From Cinclus cinclus (lineage: Eukaryota > Chordata > Aves > Passeriformes > Cinclidae): a stretch of DNA of 64,000 nt. The notes beneath the pieces are model-generated. The model worked only from the letters and a program-made list of their open reading frames with translations. It searched no databases and was not told the DNA's origin. Shown here in pieces: positions 37,401 to 49,600 of the stretch (position 1 is its first letter; each line of letters opens with the position of its first letter). The DNA lies in the NCBI RefSeq assembly GCF_963662255.1, contig NC_085047.1, positions 16,784,924-16,848,923 of the forward strand. Direction: 5' to 3'. The translations under genes and the position numbers were made by a program.

Positions 37401-40400
37401 TTGTCTCTCACACTTCATTCCCCCATCACAAACATACTTTGAATCTTTTCTTCCCATGGCTTTTCCACCTGACTGTGGCATTCTCCAGGACCAGTGCAGC
37501 ACAGCAGAAGACCTGCATCCATGTTCTCTTTCCTATGTTTCTGAGGACAATGAACATATCAAGTATACAAAGCGGTGCCCACAAATGTGATGATTTTTAA
37601 GTTCCCTTGTGTTGCAGGATCCTACTAAAAGGCAGCCCAAATCACACTAGCACAGGGGGTGGGTTTGATCTTGTCAAGTGAAACCTTGTGGCAAACATTC
37701 TTTCTTCACTTTCAAATCCACCTTAAGATACCTGATGCAGTTTGGGTTGAGTATACTCTTCAACAGACCATATAAAACACACTTCTTTCCCAAAACACAG
37801 TTGATTAGGTATAGACATTTCACTTCCACCAAACAGAGGAAACTAACCACTATTTTAACCCCCAAATAATTTTTTTCCAGGATCCACAGTGTCATAGAAG
37901 GTGATTTAGTTTTGATAAAACTGCATTCTCTATGCTACAGAAAATCTTTTCATTGAATTTTTTTGCAGCATGCTTCTTTCTCCAATAATGCTGGAGAAAC
38001 CTACTAAGGAAGTGCCTCATGCATGGCATCATCAGTCTCTCCCACAGTGGATATCAGTGTTTGCTGGGAGCTGGAAGCACAGCAATTTCATCTGTAAGCT
38101 GTCTGCATGCTCTTGACAGACAGCTATTGTGTTTGCATCAACACAGCTGCTATTTGATAATCCAAATCTCTCATTATTGTTTCCAAAGGAAAAGGATGCT
38201 TCCCTTCTTTCTTCTCATTTCCTTAAAAACAATTATTTTAATTTTTTTTTTTTAGGAAAACTAAAATCTAAACCATTCCCTGGTTTAAGAATTCAAGTCA
38301 ATTATCCACAGAGTTGTCTCAAATAACAGTTCTGATGGCGTTCATATTCTACTTTACTGCAGAAAAAGGAGGTTTTTGTACATTGTGCAAGATCTCATTC
38401 CCTAAGGCTACTGGAAGCCTCCCCTTCTGTGAGGGGCTGTTCCTCTGTGTCCTGCTCTGGGTTAGGATGATCTGGAGGGCAACTGCTGGGTCCCAGCTCA
38501 GACATTCCCCTCGTGAGCATCACGCTTTAGATGGTGCTGCCAACCACCACCAGCCACAGCCTCCAGTTGCCTCAGGGAGATTGGAGCTGTGCCTGCTCTT
38601 CCAGGAGGAAGCCAGAAGGGTAGATGAGGATATAAACAATGACTATCTTGTAATTAGCAACAAAACAAATTACACACAAAAGATACTGCGTTTGAAGGGG
38701 CTACACGACTGCTTCAGAGAAACCCTTGTGCCAGACGAGCTTACATCCCCAGCTCCAGTGTACTGGACTTATTCATATTTTACATCAGACAGCAAAGAAG
38801 CTTCAGTGTTATAAAGGGGCACTGATAATACATCATTCAAATAACTCTCAACTTTGCACAGACACTTTAAACCATTCACCCACAAAACAACGTGTCAAAG
38901 GCAGCTCCTCAGCACGGGTCAGATGCTGAATGGGAGGCACATTCCACCCCATAAACATTTAAGCCACCACTAATTAACTTATCAGAGGCCACGAGAGCCC
39001 TTTGGTCTGCCAGTGCCTCCTCCAAAGAGACAGGCAGTGGGAGTGGGTTTGTTGGTATGCACCAGGCATTTCAGGCATGAGTCCCAGCCTTGTCCCAGCG
39101 CACCCCAGAATGTGGGCACAGGCAGCTAGCAGTGAAAACCTCCCAAACCATCTCTGGAAACGTGGGTGGTGCTCAGAATTAAAACAGAGGCAGCGCCAAC
39201 AGCGATAACATCAGTCTTACAGAAATCTGATAATTGCCTGCCTGAATCTTACTAAAAAACCCACAGGGGCTGTGGGAGTGGGTTCCTTCCTGTAGCGCAT
39301 CTTGCCTGAGCTAGAGGGATAGATTGGCTCTCGTGAAAAGCCACAAGCTTGCTGCATCCCCACTTTTGCACAGGTACTTAGTTTCTTGACAGTCTCCAAG
39401 AGCACGAGAAGATAGAGCTTATCAAAATCCTATACCTTGTCCATAGAAAGGATGCAAAAGAAATTGTCAAATTCATTAGCCTTGGGTACAGGCCATAGGG
39501 AGTAAAGCAAGCCACCATTTTAAGAGGACTTTGACTGCCTTCAGCTCAGTCCTTCATTCACCCATTCTCCAGCTACTTCAGGACCTCAGTCCAGAGCAGA
39601 CTCCTGAACTGGTCACACAATTCCAAATTATAACACTCATACAGCCAAGTGAAATCAGTCCTCAGCAGACACAGTCATCTCCAAATATCAGCTCACCATC
39701 ATGCAACAGTGATGTAAAAAGACAGTACCAGTTATAAGGAAAAACTGCAGCAAAATTTCCAGGGCAATATCCCTAATCCTGGTGTGGAGCCTGAGATGCC
39801 TCAAGCACAGCCTGAGATAATCCTGAGCCACCTTCAATTCCAACGAGTCATTCGCAAATATTCAGGTACAGACCTGAGCACCAAAAAACAAACAAACAAA
39901 CCAATCAGTGGTCAGTAGTTATGTTGCCCCTGGACATGCAAATACACTTGGATTTTCTGGATTCCTTTGCTCTCTGGCTTTCAAATAATTTGCAAGACAA
40001 CTGAGAATGTCATTCACATCAAAAATAAAATAAGTTTTGTAATAATTCATATGTTCAAAGGTCTGCCAAGTCCTTAAACCACACAACACTTCATCCTACC
40101 ACAAATATTCACAGGAAGTCTGAAAGCTAGATTGCTTAAAATCCTCTCTTTTCACAAAAAAAGCATTTTGAATGGAGATAGCAATAACAGTCCAAAGCAA
40201 TGTCCCAGGAAGAGTTTTCCTTTTCCCTGTGAAATTTTTATTTTTCAGTAAAATGCCTTTCTGCAAGGCTCTTCCTACAAGAAAATTTCAACAAGCTGTA
40301 GTAAAAACAATCCAGGCAGTAATATATAAACACATGAGGAGACTGTCTTTACCAAGAACAGATATCAAGAGAGGGCTGTCCTGTTGCTAACATCTTCAAA

Positions 40401-43229
40401 GAGCATTTTAGATAATTCATGTTTTTATCCCCTCAGCTTGTGAAGCTACTGAGCTTGAAATGTAGTGTGTTCCTAATCAAAGTCTCAGTGGGATCCACCC
40501 TCTCTGCCTTTCCTCCATGATTCACCTCAAGTTGCCCTTAGTAGAAAAGTTAAACTTTCAGTCTTTTCAGCCTTTTTTTCCCCCGCTAAGTTGGGTTGGT
40601 CTGGCCTTTGTTTTTGCGAGCAGAGAATAATCTACAAGGATTTTGGCCTGTAATAATTTCTGAAGAGCTAAAACTGCTCAACTAGCGGGAGGATCTAGCT
40701 CATATTGTCCCATGAGCGCTGCCCAAGTAAGCAGTAGGAGCTTTTTAACTACTTAGACCTTTGTCCTAACATCTGCCTTAGTCCTCCTGATAGCTCCCTG
40801 ACTGCCTACGGCTCCCCCTGTTCCTGCAAGAGTTCTTCAACCTTGTGTGAGATTTTTAAAAAGTGGCTGTAGAATTACTGCTTTATGTGACGCATACTTT
40901 AATACACCAATACATCTCAGCCCAAGCATCAACAGGTTTCATGCCTAACAAAGCACTGAGGTGAACCCCTGTGAATAGGTAAATAAAACCTGCAGTCAGC
41001 AGAGGTTTTTGAGCTGATACCACTCCTGTCCCAAGAGCTACATTTTTGTAGGGCACACCTCAAACATATCACTTGACCAATATCAGATACTAAGTCAATA
41101 TTTATTCCCTAAAACTATGCATATTATTTGGCCAGATTGTTTTACCTACTTTTATTTTTCAGATGAATTGTTGTTTACAGGAAAGACTATGAAAATAAAA
41201 GAAAAATTTTGCAAGAAAGAAGAAAAGATGACATATAGTCTCAGCTCACAATAATCACTCAACTCTGATTCTCTGACCTGTTTGGTTTCATTTCAAGTTG
41301 TTTTAGACAACTATAGTTTTCTTGTTCCCAAACCACGTTCCAAGGTCCATGACTGCTGATGCTGGCACATCCCTCCACTCCCCCCACCCTTCAATACAGC
41401 CACAGTCAAAGTCAAAGCTTGATGCTAGAGGGCTGCTGCGTGCTTGCCTTTTTAACTTGGAGGACATTGGGAATCTGTAACTCTGCCAGCAAACAGACTC
41501 ATTTGTTATTAACACAGCCCATATTTAGCCATGTGTCTCCCAAGGAAAAAACACATACTTTCTTCTTAACAAAGGCTGATCTCTGCACAGCCAAATCCCT
41601 GGGGACCGCTGGATCCCATTTTGCATGGCCAAATAAGGTAAAGCAAGAATCTGAAAAATGCAAACCTGGCCTGAATTTGCCAACAGCTTTCAGGAGCCAT
41701 TTTTCCATTTGTTAACCTTTTGTTAAACATCAGAAGGTGCTGCAGGGCCTTTATTTTATCACTTTTTCTTGAACACTTAATTTCCAATGGAGTGTTCTGG
41801 AGTGCAACTGAGCTTTAAGGAGATGAAGTAGCAGGAGACCATGGCTGAGAGCAGCAACAGGAAACAATACTGAAGAAAAAAAGTGTTGAAGCTTCACCCA
41901 GAATAAGGATGGCGCAATTCACTAGGAGATACTGATAGGACATTCTCTGGCTTACACTCTTCTGAAATGAACGTGCAAGGGAATCCAGTAGGTTACATAA
42001 CACACTGCATGTCTCAAGGAGATTTTAATTCTGGCTTCCCACTGAACTTCACTGCCTTCCTTCTGAAGGAGCAGCCAGAGATCTCTGTTTCCCTAACAGA
42101 AAAAAATATTATACATTTTAGGCAGAAGAGATATGCTGAATAATTTCTGTCTACATGCCTTTGCAAAGGCTTCCTTCAGGAGGGAACTTGGACTCCATTT
42201 TCCTCTGTCCATCTTCCACCACAAATGTATCCTGCCCTCCAGCACTCTGCTTTGTGACCTACCACATCTGAGCAGCAGGCAGCTGTTCCACAGGAACCCA
42301 GACATTCAAGATCCCCATTATCATTGTGCATTGAAACTAGAAGCATCTGGGACAAGGGGAAAAGTGAGCAGTTTGCTACCATCTCAGCTGAAAAAACGTG
42401 TATGCAGAAGTTATGTACCTTTACATAGAGCAAGTGCAAAGTAACACCATGTAGATCACACATGCATGGACCAAATTCAAGGGGGTGTGGGAAGCACAGA
42501 TTTTTCAACAAGCTGGAATTGAAAGCAGAAACTCAGAAGAAATTGATTTTTGCTATTTGTTCTAACTTAGTCATGAGAAGTGATTAGGCATCATAGGCCT
42601 TCTGTGAATGACAAGCTGCTCTTGGCTTCCCTGAGAAGTGAAGACATTGTCATGTCCTGAAGCATTTTATATTTTTCATCATGACCAGTGGTCTTCCATG
42701 ATGATTTCAATGCTAACTCAGCACCTCAGCCAACTACCAATTTTTGTGGAAGCATCACACTATTTGTTACCTCAGCACACTGCTTTGCTAGCCTTCTGCA
42801 GAGACTGAGGAAATACCTCTATCCATGCAGAACAAGCAATTGAAAGTCACTAGGGAGAAGCAGTTATTCCCTTCCAAACTTCTCTGTTCTACAGGAGATT
42901 AGCAACTGAAACTGTTAATGTGCTAACTAATCCCTTTAAGTATTGTCATATTAGCAGCTCTCAGCCTACTTTACCAAATTAAAGGTGAAAGAGCAGCTTT
43001 TGACATTCTCTTTCCCAGGAAACAATTCAAACAGAAACATACCAAAGCAGAAAACCAACAAATTTAAAAGTGAGAAAGATTTACCTTTTGCATTCAAGGC
43101 ACAAAGAACTCAGGCCAGGTTTAGCCCAGGGGACCACATTCAGACTTCCAAAACTGCAGATCTCACCACACACTTTTCTACCTGAGGTCAAGACTGTGGC
43201 CCATAGCAAAGAACAAAACAGCAACATTG
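34446..43229. other. gene-free spacer
   Basis: No gene or transposon is recognised. A TGCGCATGC motif (NRF1-type core) lies at 34,911-34,919 in otherwise CpG-poor DNA, and a short (AAAC)n run lies near 39,886-39,900. The longest open frame (plus 38,314-38,814, 166 codons) has no recognisable domain. Confidence 0.45.
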
Positions 43230-43985
43230 ATCCAGCAGGACCATCCAGGTTTCAAGTGATAAAATATTGGGCAATCCCAGACAAAAGCACATACTGGAAG
43301 AAGCAATCATTGAGAGAAGCCCTGTGGAGAAGGACTTGGGGGTTCTCACAGATAAAAATCCAGATGTGACCCAGTGATGTGCTCTCACAGCCCAGAAAGC
43401 CAAACACATCCTGGGCTGCATCCAAAGCAGCCTGGCCAGTGGGTCAAGGGAGAGAATTCTCCCCCTTTGAGACCCCACCTGGGGTGGGAGCATCCAGCTC
43501 TGGGGTCCCCAGCATTAGCCTGTTGGAACAAATCCAGAGGAGGGTCATGAAGATGATCAGAAGGATGGGGCATCTCTCCTACAAAAATCAGACAGAGCTG
43601 GAGCTGTTTTGCCTGGAGTAAAGGAGGCCTTAAGGAACACCTCATTGAAGCATTCCGGTACCTTATGGAGGCTTATTAAAAAGAGGGAGTTTTTATATAG
43701 GCAGATAGTGACAGGACAAGGGGCAGTGGTTTAAATTGAAAGAGGGAAGGATTAGATTAGACATGAAGAGAAAATTGTTTCCTGTGAGAGTGGTGAGGCA
43801 CTGGAACAGGCTGCCTAGGGAAATTGTCCCATCTACTGAAGTGCTCAAGGCCACCTTGGATGGGGTCCTGAGCAACAAGGTCTAGCAGGCAGCATCCCTG
43901 CTCATAGCACAGGTGTTGAAACTAAATTATCTTTAAGGTCCCTTCCAACCTGAGCCATTCTATGATTATATGTTTCTATAACATA
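43230..43985 (+). mobile_element. CR1 LINE, ORF2 tail plus 3'UTR
   Basis: This is the longest CR1 copy in the window and lies in sense orientation. The first half covers the last part of the reverse-transcriptase ORF2: GAAGGACTTGGGGGTTCTCA, CCCAGAAAGCCAAACACATC, CTGGGCTGCATCCAAAGCAG and GTCATGAAGATGATCAGAAG are hallmark segments. A frame ending at 43,621 retains a recognisable QRRVMKMIR...HLSY...LELFCLE remnant. An internal loss near 43,470 (the segment that should read about HLEYCVQLWSP) breaks the frame. The 3'UTR follows (TGGATGGGGTCCTGAGCAAC, AGGTCCCTTCCAACCTGAGC) and ends in CR1-type ATTCTATGATTATATG repeats. It is 5'-truncated, broken and not able to move. Confidence 0.95.
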
Positions 43986-46109
43986 AGAGCATTTTGGAGG
44001 TTCCTCCTCTGTGGGCAAATCACATTGCTCATCACATGGGACCACATATAGAACTTCTGCTGGTCATGCCAGCACAAGAGCTTTGAAGTAGATAAGAACA
44101 CAGGGAATTTAAGAACCATGACAGGACCTTCACTTTTTTTTTTTTAGCAGTCTGAATATCACTTAGAGTTTTAGGACTCGGAGCTAATCTTGCTGCAGAT
44201 TTCAAACCTGTTCTGCTTAGTGTGGGATTAGGAAACGGAGACATAAAAATCCTCCCACCTGAATGATGGAGACACCTCCCTCCTGCCACGCCAATGCTGC
44301 TATGAAGCAGCAGCACCCTCCCAAGGGAGGCAGAGATAGGCTCCTTACAGGCCCTCTCCCTGATTTCCAGAGGTTCAGTTCTTGGCCTGCTGCATCCCTA
44401 CCCAGCAGGGCTGTAGCTTGCCAAGTTGGCCAGGACCCAATTCTCCTGCCTGTGGCCAGACTCTGTGGCTCAGCTGCTGACCTGCAGAGATCAGAGCTCC
44501 ATGGGGAGGGCTGAAAGCTACCCCGTGCCAGCTGGCCGATGGCCAAAGCAGCTCCCTTTCCAATCCAAAGCCAGAAAATACTGTGAAGGCTCTGAATCCA
44601 GCTTGAAACTGAATGCAAAATTATAGAAGCTTCCTATTTACATTTTCCACAAGGTTTCCAAACTGAGAAAGATCCTTTAAAGCTCTTCCAGGTAAATAAT
44701 CCAGGCAAAATTTTACCCTTGACTCTAATGTAGCGGAGATCAGTGCTGGAAGTAAGGTTGACCTCGTGATTTTGTTTAGGTTTTGACTCACAACAAACCA
44801 GGATCAGGACACTTCTTGTGAACTGAAGGTCCCAGCGGTGTTGGGAAGCTTTAGTCACCCCATTCTGGAAATATTTGGTTTGTTGTATTTTATTTTTAAA
44901 AAGCTGAGTCTAGCTGAGGAAGACAATCATGCCATAAATACCATTGCATAGCATAATCAACAGGATTCCCTGTTTAGTTTAACTTGGAATTATAAAAGAA
45001 AGACCATAAGGAAACACAGATTTTTATATTTACACTTGGGAGGCAGGAAGATTAAAAATGGATTTGACTTACCTGGATATCACATCAGGCTGCAGGTATT
45101 CTACAGAGCTAGCCAAGGTTTCCAGCAGAAATGGGCTTTACCAAGTACAAGTATGAGGTGCTATTCTGGAGGAAAGCTTGAAGGGGTAGCAAGGGGAGGA
45201 AACTGGGCAAGAGTCAGGAGGAATAACTTCTGACAGTTGATCACATCTGGAACCTCGCCAGATACATGCCATTAGAACCTCCTGGATATCCACAGAAAAC
45301 TGCCAAGCCAGTTCTTTGACAGACAATTCTCATGCTGCCACATCACATACAAACATCCAGGAAAACCACATCAAAACAGAACAAGACTGACACACAAACA
45401 CAACACACACACACAAAAAACCAACCATAAAAAAAAAAAATCCAAGCCTATGCTACTCCTACTTCTGCTAACTGGAGTTAATGAAATTAGATAGGTCTTT
45501 GTGTACAATTACTATATGTGTGCTCCAGTACAAGACAGAAGAAAAGGCAGCTGTATGCTTAAAAACTTCTTTATAAATGCTGTTTTCTTCATCAGGGTGA
45601 AGGATTGGAGTGAGGACATATTTTCAAATGCTGTACTGGAAATAGGGATACAGATATGCTTAAAGTTCAGGGTGTGCTTATATGACAGGCTTGGGACTTG
45701 GACTGCCAAAGCAGATTATTTCTTCCTCATACTCACACAGGCTAATGCTCCATAAGCTTGGCTAGGGCCTGGACCACAGTGTCCAAGTGCAGGTCTTAAG
45801 TAACCCAGTCAAAGCAAACAGATTTAGGGTTTGGCTCATGCACTATCCAGGCTGAACTTCAGCTGTCTTTGCTTGAGGCTCCACTCTCTACAGCTCCTTG
45901 GGCTCAGCACTCAGCCCTACTCACCTTTCATGTTTGACCTTCTCCATCCTTGCAGCTGGAATTTCCACTGAGTGTCCTGCCTGCCTTCTTGTGCAACTCA
46001 CCACAGCAGCCCTCTCCAGACACAAAAGTGTTTGAAGAAACCTATCCCTCCACAGGGTTCCAGCCATCCTTCACAAAGCAGCCATGTGGACTTCAGCACA
46101 AAACAACAT
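43986..46109. other. gene-free spacer between two CR1 copies
   Basis: No gene is recognised. A moderately GC-rich patch at about 44,260-44,560 is open on both strands by chance. An A/CA-rich low-complexity stretch occupies about 45,391-45,440. Confidence 0.45.
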
Positions 46110-46602
46110 GGACCTTTTGGAGTAGATCCAGAGGAGCCATGAAGATGATCTAAGGGCTGGAGCATCTCTCCTGTGAGGATAAGCAAAGAGTCATGGTTCT
46201 TCCTGGGAGAAGAAGGCTCTGGGGAAGCCTTAGAGCAGCCTTCCAGTACTCAAAGGGGTCTTTGCAGTGCTGGGTTAATGGTTGGACTTGATCATCTTAG
46301 AGGTCTCTTCCAGCCTTGATGTTTCTCTGATTAAAAGAAAGATAAGGACAGGGCCTGTTGTGATAGGACAAGGGGTGATGGTTTTAAATGAGATGAAGAC
46401 TGATAACAAGTGTGATAAAACACTGGATTAAGATGCCCAGAAAGGTGGTGGATGCCTCATTCTTGGAAACATTCAAAGTTAGGCTAGACAGGTCTCTAAG
46501 CAACCTGGTCTGGTTGAGATTGTCCCTGCTTATTCCAGGGGTTTTTGACTAGATGGCCTTTAAAGGGCCCCTCCAACTCACATTATTTTATGATTCAATG
46601 AA
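46110..46602 (+). mobile_element. CR1 LINE interrupted by a second CR1
   Basis: The host copy begins near GAGTAGATCCAGAGGAGCCA and continues through GGGCTGGAGCATCTCTCCTG to CCAGTACTCAAAGGGG at 46,258. It resumes at about 46,333 with AAAGAAAGATAAGGACAGGG, continues through GTTGTGATAGGACAAGGGGT and GGTGGTGGATGCCTCATTCT, and ends in ATTTTATGATTCAATGAA. The gap matches no part of this position in CR1 and is itself the end of another CR1. Sense orientation, diverged, 5'-truncated. Confidence 0.92.
46259..46333 (+). mobile_element. nested CR1 3'-end insertion
   Basis: About 75 bp reading CAGTGCTGGGTTAATGGTTG, GACTTGATCATCTTAGAGGT, CTCTTCCAGCCTTGATGTTT and CTCTGATT. This is a complete CR1 3' terminus of a different subfamily from the surrounding copy, placed in the middle of the host's 3'UTR and in the same orientation. 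It is extremely 5'-truncated. AAAG occurs on both sides, but CR1 usually makes little or no target duplication. The junctions are estimated by eye to within a few bases. Confidence 0.8.
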
Positions 46603-49600
46603 ATGAAACAATCCCTAGAAAGCAACACTAACCAAGAGTTATAAAAGATAGTGAAGAAAGAAAATCAGGAAAACAGGGGTAACAAAAGAAAAACGCAAAC
46701 CCACAACTAAAAGACTGCTTTGTTTAGTTTCCGAAAGACTGCTTTTGGGAAAAAATCTTTAGCTTTGGTCTTGGAGTACATAACAGCCAACACCTGTGCA
46801 CCTACCCCAAGAGTGCCCTAGGACAGAGGTTCTCACAGCTGGGAATACAGATAGCTGGTGGGCCTGCAAAGGGGCCTGGACATCACACCTCTGTTCTGAG
46901 GCTGGGAATTCAAAGCTCTGCGACAAGGGACAATATGGGTAATAGCTGGTCCAAGAAGTTCGGGAATCAGTGCTGCAGCTTGGCGCCGTGCTCGTTCTGA
47001 GCAGAAAACAGGCATGCTTCAGTTTGCAGAGCTTCCCAGATGAATTGCAATTTTGCACACCAGTTTATAGGCAGAGGAAATCCTTTTTTTTTTTTTTGTT
47101 TCTACCCTCCCACCTCCCACTTGTTCTTCCTCCTCCCTAGAAGTTTTTATACTCACAGTAAGCCAAGCATCAAATTATTTCAATGTGTGGTTACGCACAC
47201 AGAGGGCAGAGACCCTGATGAAGCACACAGGGTGGGGAATCCATGATTGTCACCATTTCTTTTCCCTGTGACTCAGTTGCAGGCTATTTCAACAAGACAA
47301 ATGAGCTACTTTCAATTCCCAGCAATTTTTAAATGAAAAAGCTGTTAAGAATCAAAATAAGTATTTTCACATTTGACTGCAAAGATTAAAGAAAGCAGGT
47401 CTTTACTGACCACCTGAATCTGTTTTTTACTAAGACATTTGAAAGGCATTTTATCAGCTGCTGAGCAGTATTTACTTATGAAACTGTTCTAATTGCTTTG
47501 GAATGTGCACCCTTACTGCTGGAACAGCTCAGCCCTGCTAACACTCCGAGCAAAGCAACACTGGGTAATAGAACATGCCCCTTTTATACAGGATTCATTC
47601 TTCATTCTCAAGGTAAACAGCATGAAATTTGAAAAGGAAAAGCAGCAAGTATCTCATAAAAATTACTTTTGCAGAGCTGCCCTACATGTTTACCAAACCA
47701 TCAACTCATCAGCAAAATTAGTCATTGCCATGACTGAAATCATCATGATCAGTAATTTAGAACTAAACCCATCTTGCAGCTGGATTCCTGGTGCCCAGTA
47801 AATAAGTGCTGGAGTCAATATCCAGAATGGAAGAAGTAGTGTGTCCTGGCCACAAGTAAGCCCTTATATTAGCTTGCAGTGTTGCCCTCTCTTAGTAGAT
47901 CAGCAGTGGAAGTCTTGGTAAATCAAAGATAATCTACTCAATCTTGCCCTAATCTTCTAAAACTGAAGCAGAACTCTGGTCTGCATTACACATGTTCAGG
48001 CTCAGTAACAGCCTAAAGAAACCAAACCAAACCCGCCAAAAATAAAAAGAAACCCCAAAAAACAAAACTACAAAAAACAACAGCAAAAAACCCCACAAAA
48101 AAAACACAACAAAAAAAGCCAAACAGAAAACCCAAACTGGTTATAGCTCTGTCTTTAAGACAAAGCAATCCCAAAGACTGAGTCACAACCTGGAAAGCAC
48201 AGTGGTTTGATCAGCACTTTGTCTGTCTGTATCACAAAATCCCCATGTACTTTACCCAGCAGAATTGGAAAAGCACAAAATAATTACTATTTATGCATGT
48301 TGATTTATAAAACATGGAAAATAAATAACAAAAAAGGATAAATCATCCCAATACTCCTAGCACTGATACAGAAATGGACTGCTATATGTAGGAAACAGCC
48401 AAGCCAGTCCCATTGACCTGGGTTGAACTGTGTAAGCAGACTTGTAAACTTCACGTGCTTTGAGTTAGTTTCATAGGAGTCAGGAATGTCACATGCCTAT
48501 CCCCCCAACCTCTCCTTCGAGCTGGAGCTGACAGAATCCTTGGATAAAGCAGCTTCAGACAAAACCAGGCCAGGCTTGGAGACAAGCAGCCCTGGTGGCT
48601 GCTCAGAGCTCTGCTCTGATTTTGACAATCAGATCTTGGAGAAGGCTGAAGGTGAAATGGGGTTAGAGGCTCTCAGCTGAGAGGGCTCTTCTCATTTCTG
48701 ACTCATTCAACAAGAAAGTTTCTTGAGTTTCCTGCCTGACATCCCATCCAGGTCTTCTCCTGCTCCGTGGAGGCATTGTTCGCAGTCCTCTCTCATCTCT
48801 TCAGATCTGAGCTGTTCAAGCAGCCCTCGACCTCCTCAGCAGCTGCTGCCCTTTTCCCCTCCTGCTGTCACTCACAGCCTGTCTCTGCTGACCAGCTACA
48901 CGCTCCACTCCTGCTCTCCCACCACCAGGGAAAGAGTAAATGCCTCTTAATTTCCTGCCTTCCCCTGCCTTCCCTCAGCTATCTACGTTCACATTTCCCT
49001 TTGTTTTGCTTCCTACAGCCAATTATTTTTTTTTTAAATGGCTGGCTTGTTTTCTTACTGGAAAACCTTTCTTGGCCTTAAGGCAGCATGAACTTCTCCT
49101 TGTTTTCTCCTGCCGAGAAGGGACCTGACCTAGAGGTGAGAGCTTTGAGCCTGCCAAAGTGATCTCCCTGCATGACCTTTTTAATCCCTGGCCTCCATTG
49201 CTTCAGTCAACACCACAAGTGCCTTCTAGTATGACAATCACCATTTGTTGCTTAGGAATTAAACATTGACTAAACACATCATTCTGCATAGGCCATTGAA
49301 CTGGAAGAATGTTTAGTGAGCTCAGCAGCTAAAGCTTTATTAACCATCTCTGGTGACCTTCTCCTTTGCCTTCTCCAAGGCAAAGGCATTGCCAGGGCTC
49401 AAAGACTTTCCAAAATGCTCCTTCTATAGTCCATGATGCTTTTAAAGCTCTAACACCCCCACACAACGAAGTCTGCCATCTACCAGCACATAGATGCTAA
49501 CTTATCCATCCCATCACAGCATAAAGTTTCTTGTTCCACACTTCATTCCATTTCCAGCTCTCTCCAAACCAGTTTAGCACCACCCACAGCACATCTACTG

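Noticed and set aside
38314..38814. 166-codon plus-strand open frame
   Set aside because: No recognisable domain, no codon bias I can see and no flanking exon structure. Most likely a chance frame.
43379..43621. 80-codon frame that looks like protein
   Set aside because: It is real coding ancestry, but from the reverse-transcriptase tail of a broken CR1 and not a host gene. Covered by the CR1 entry.
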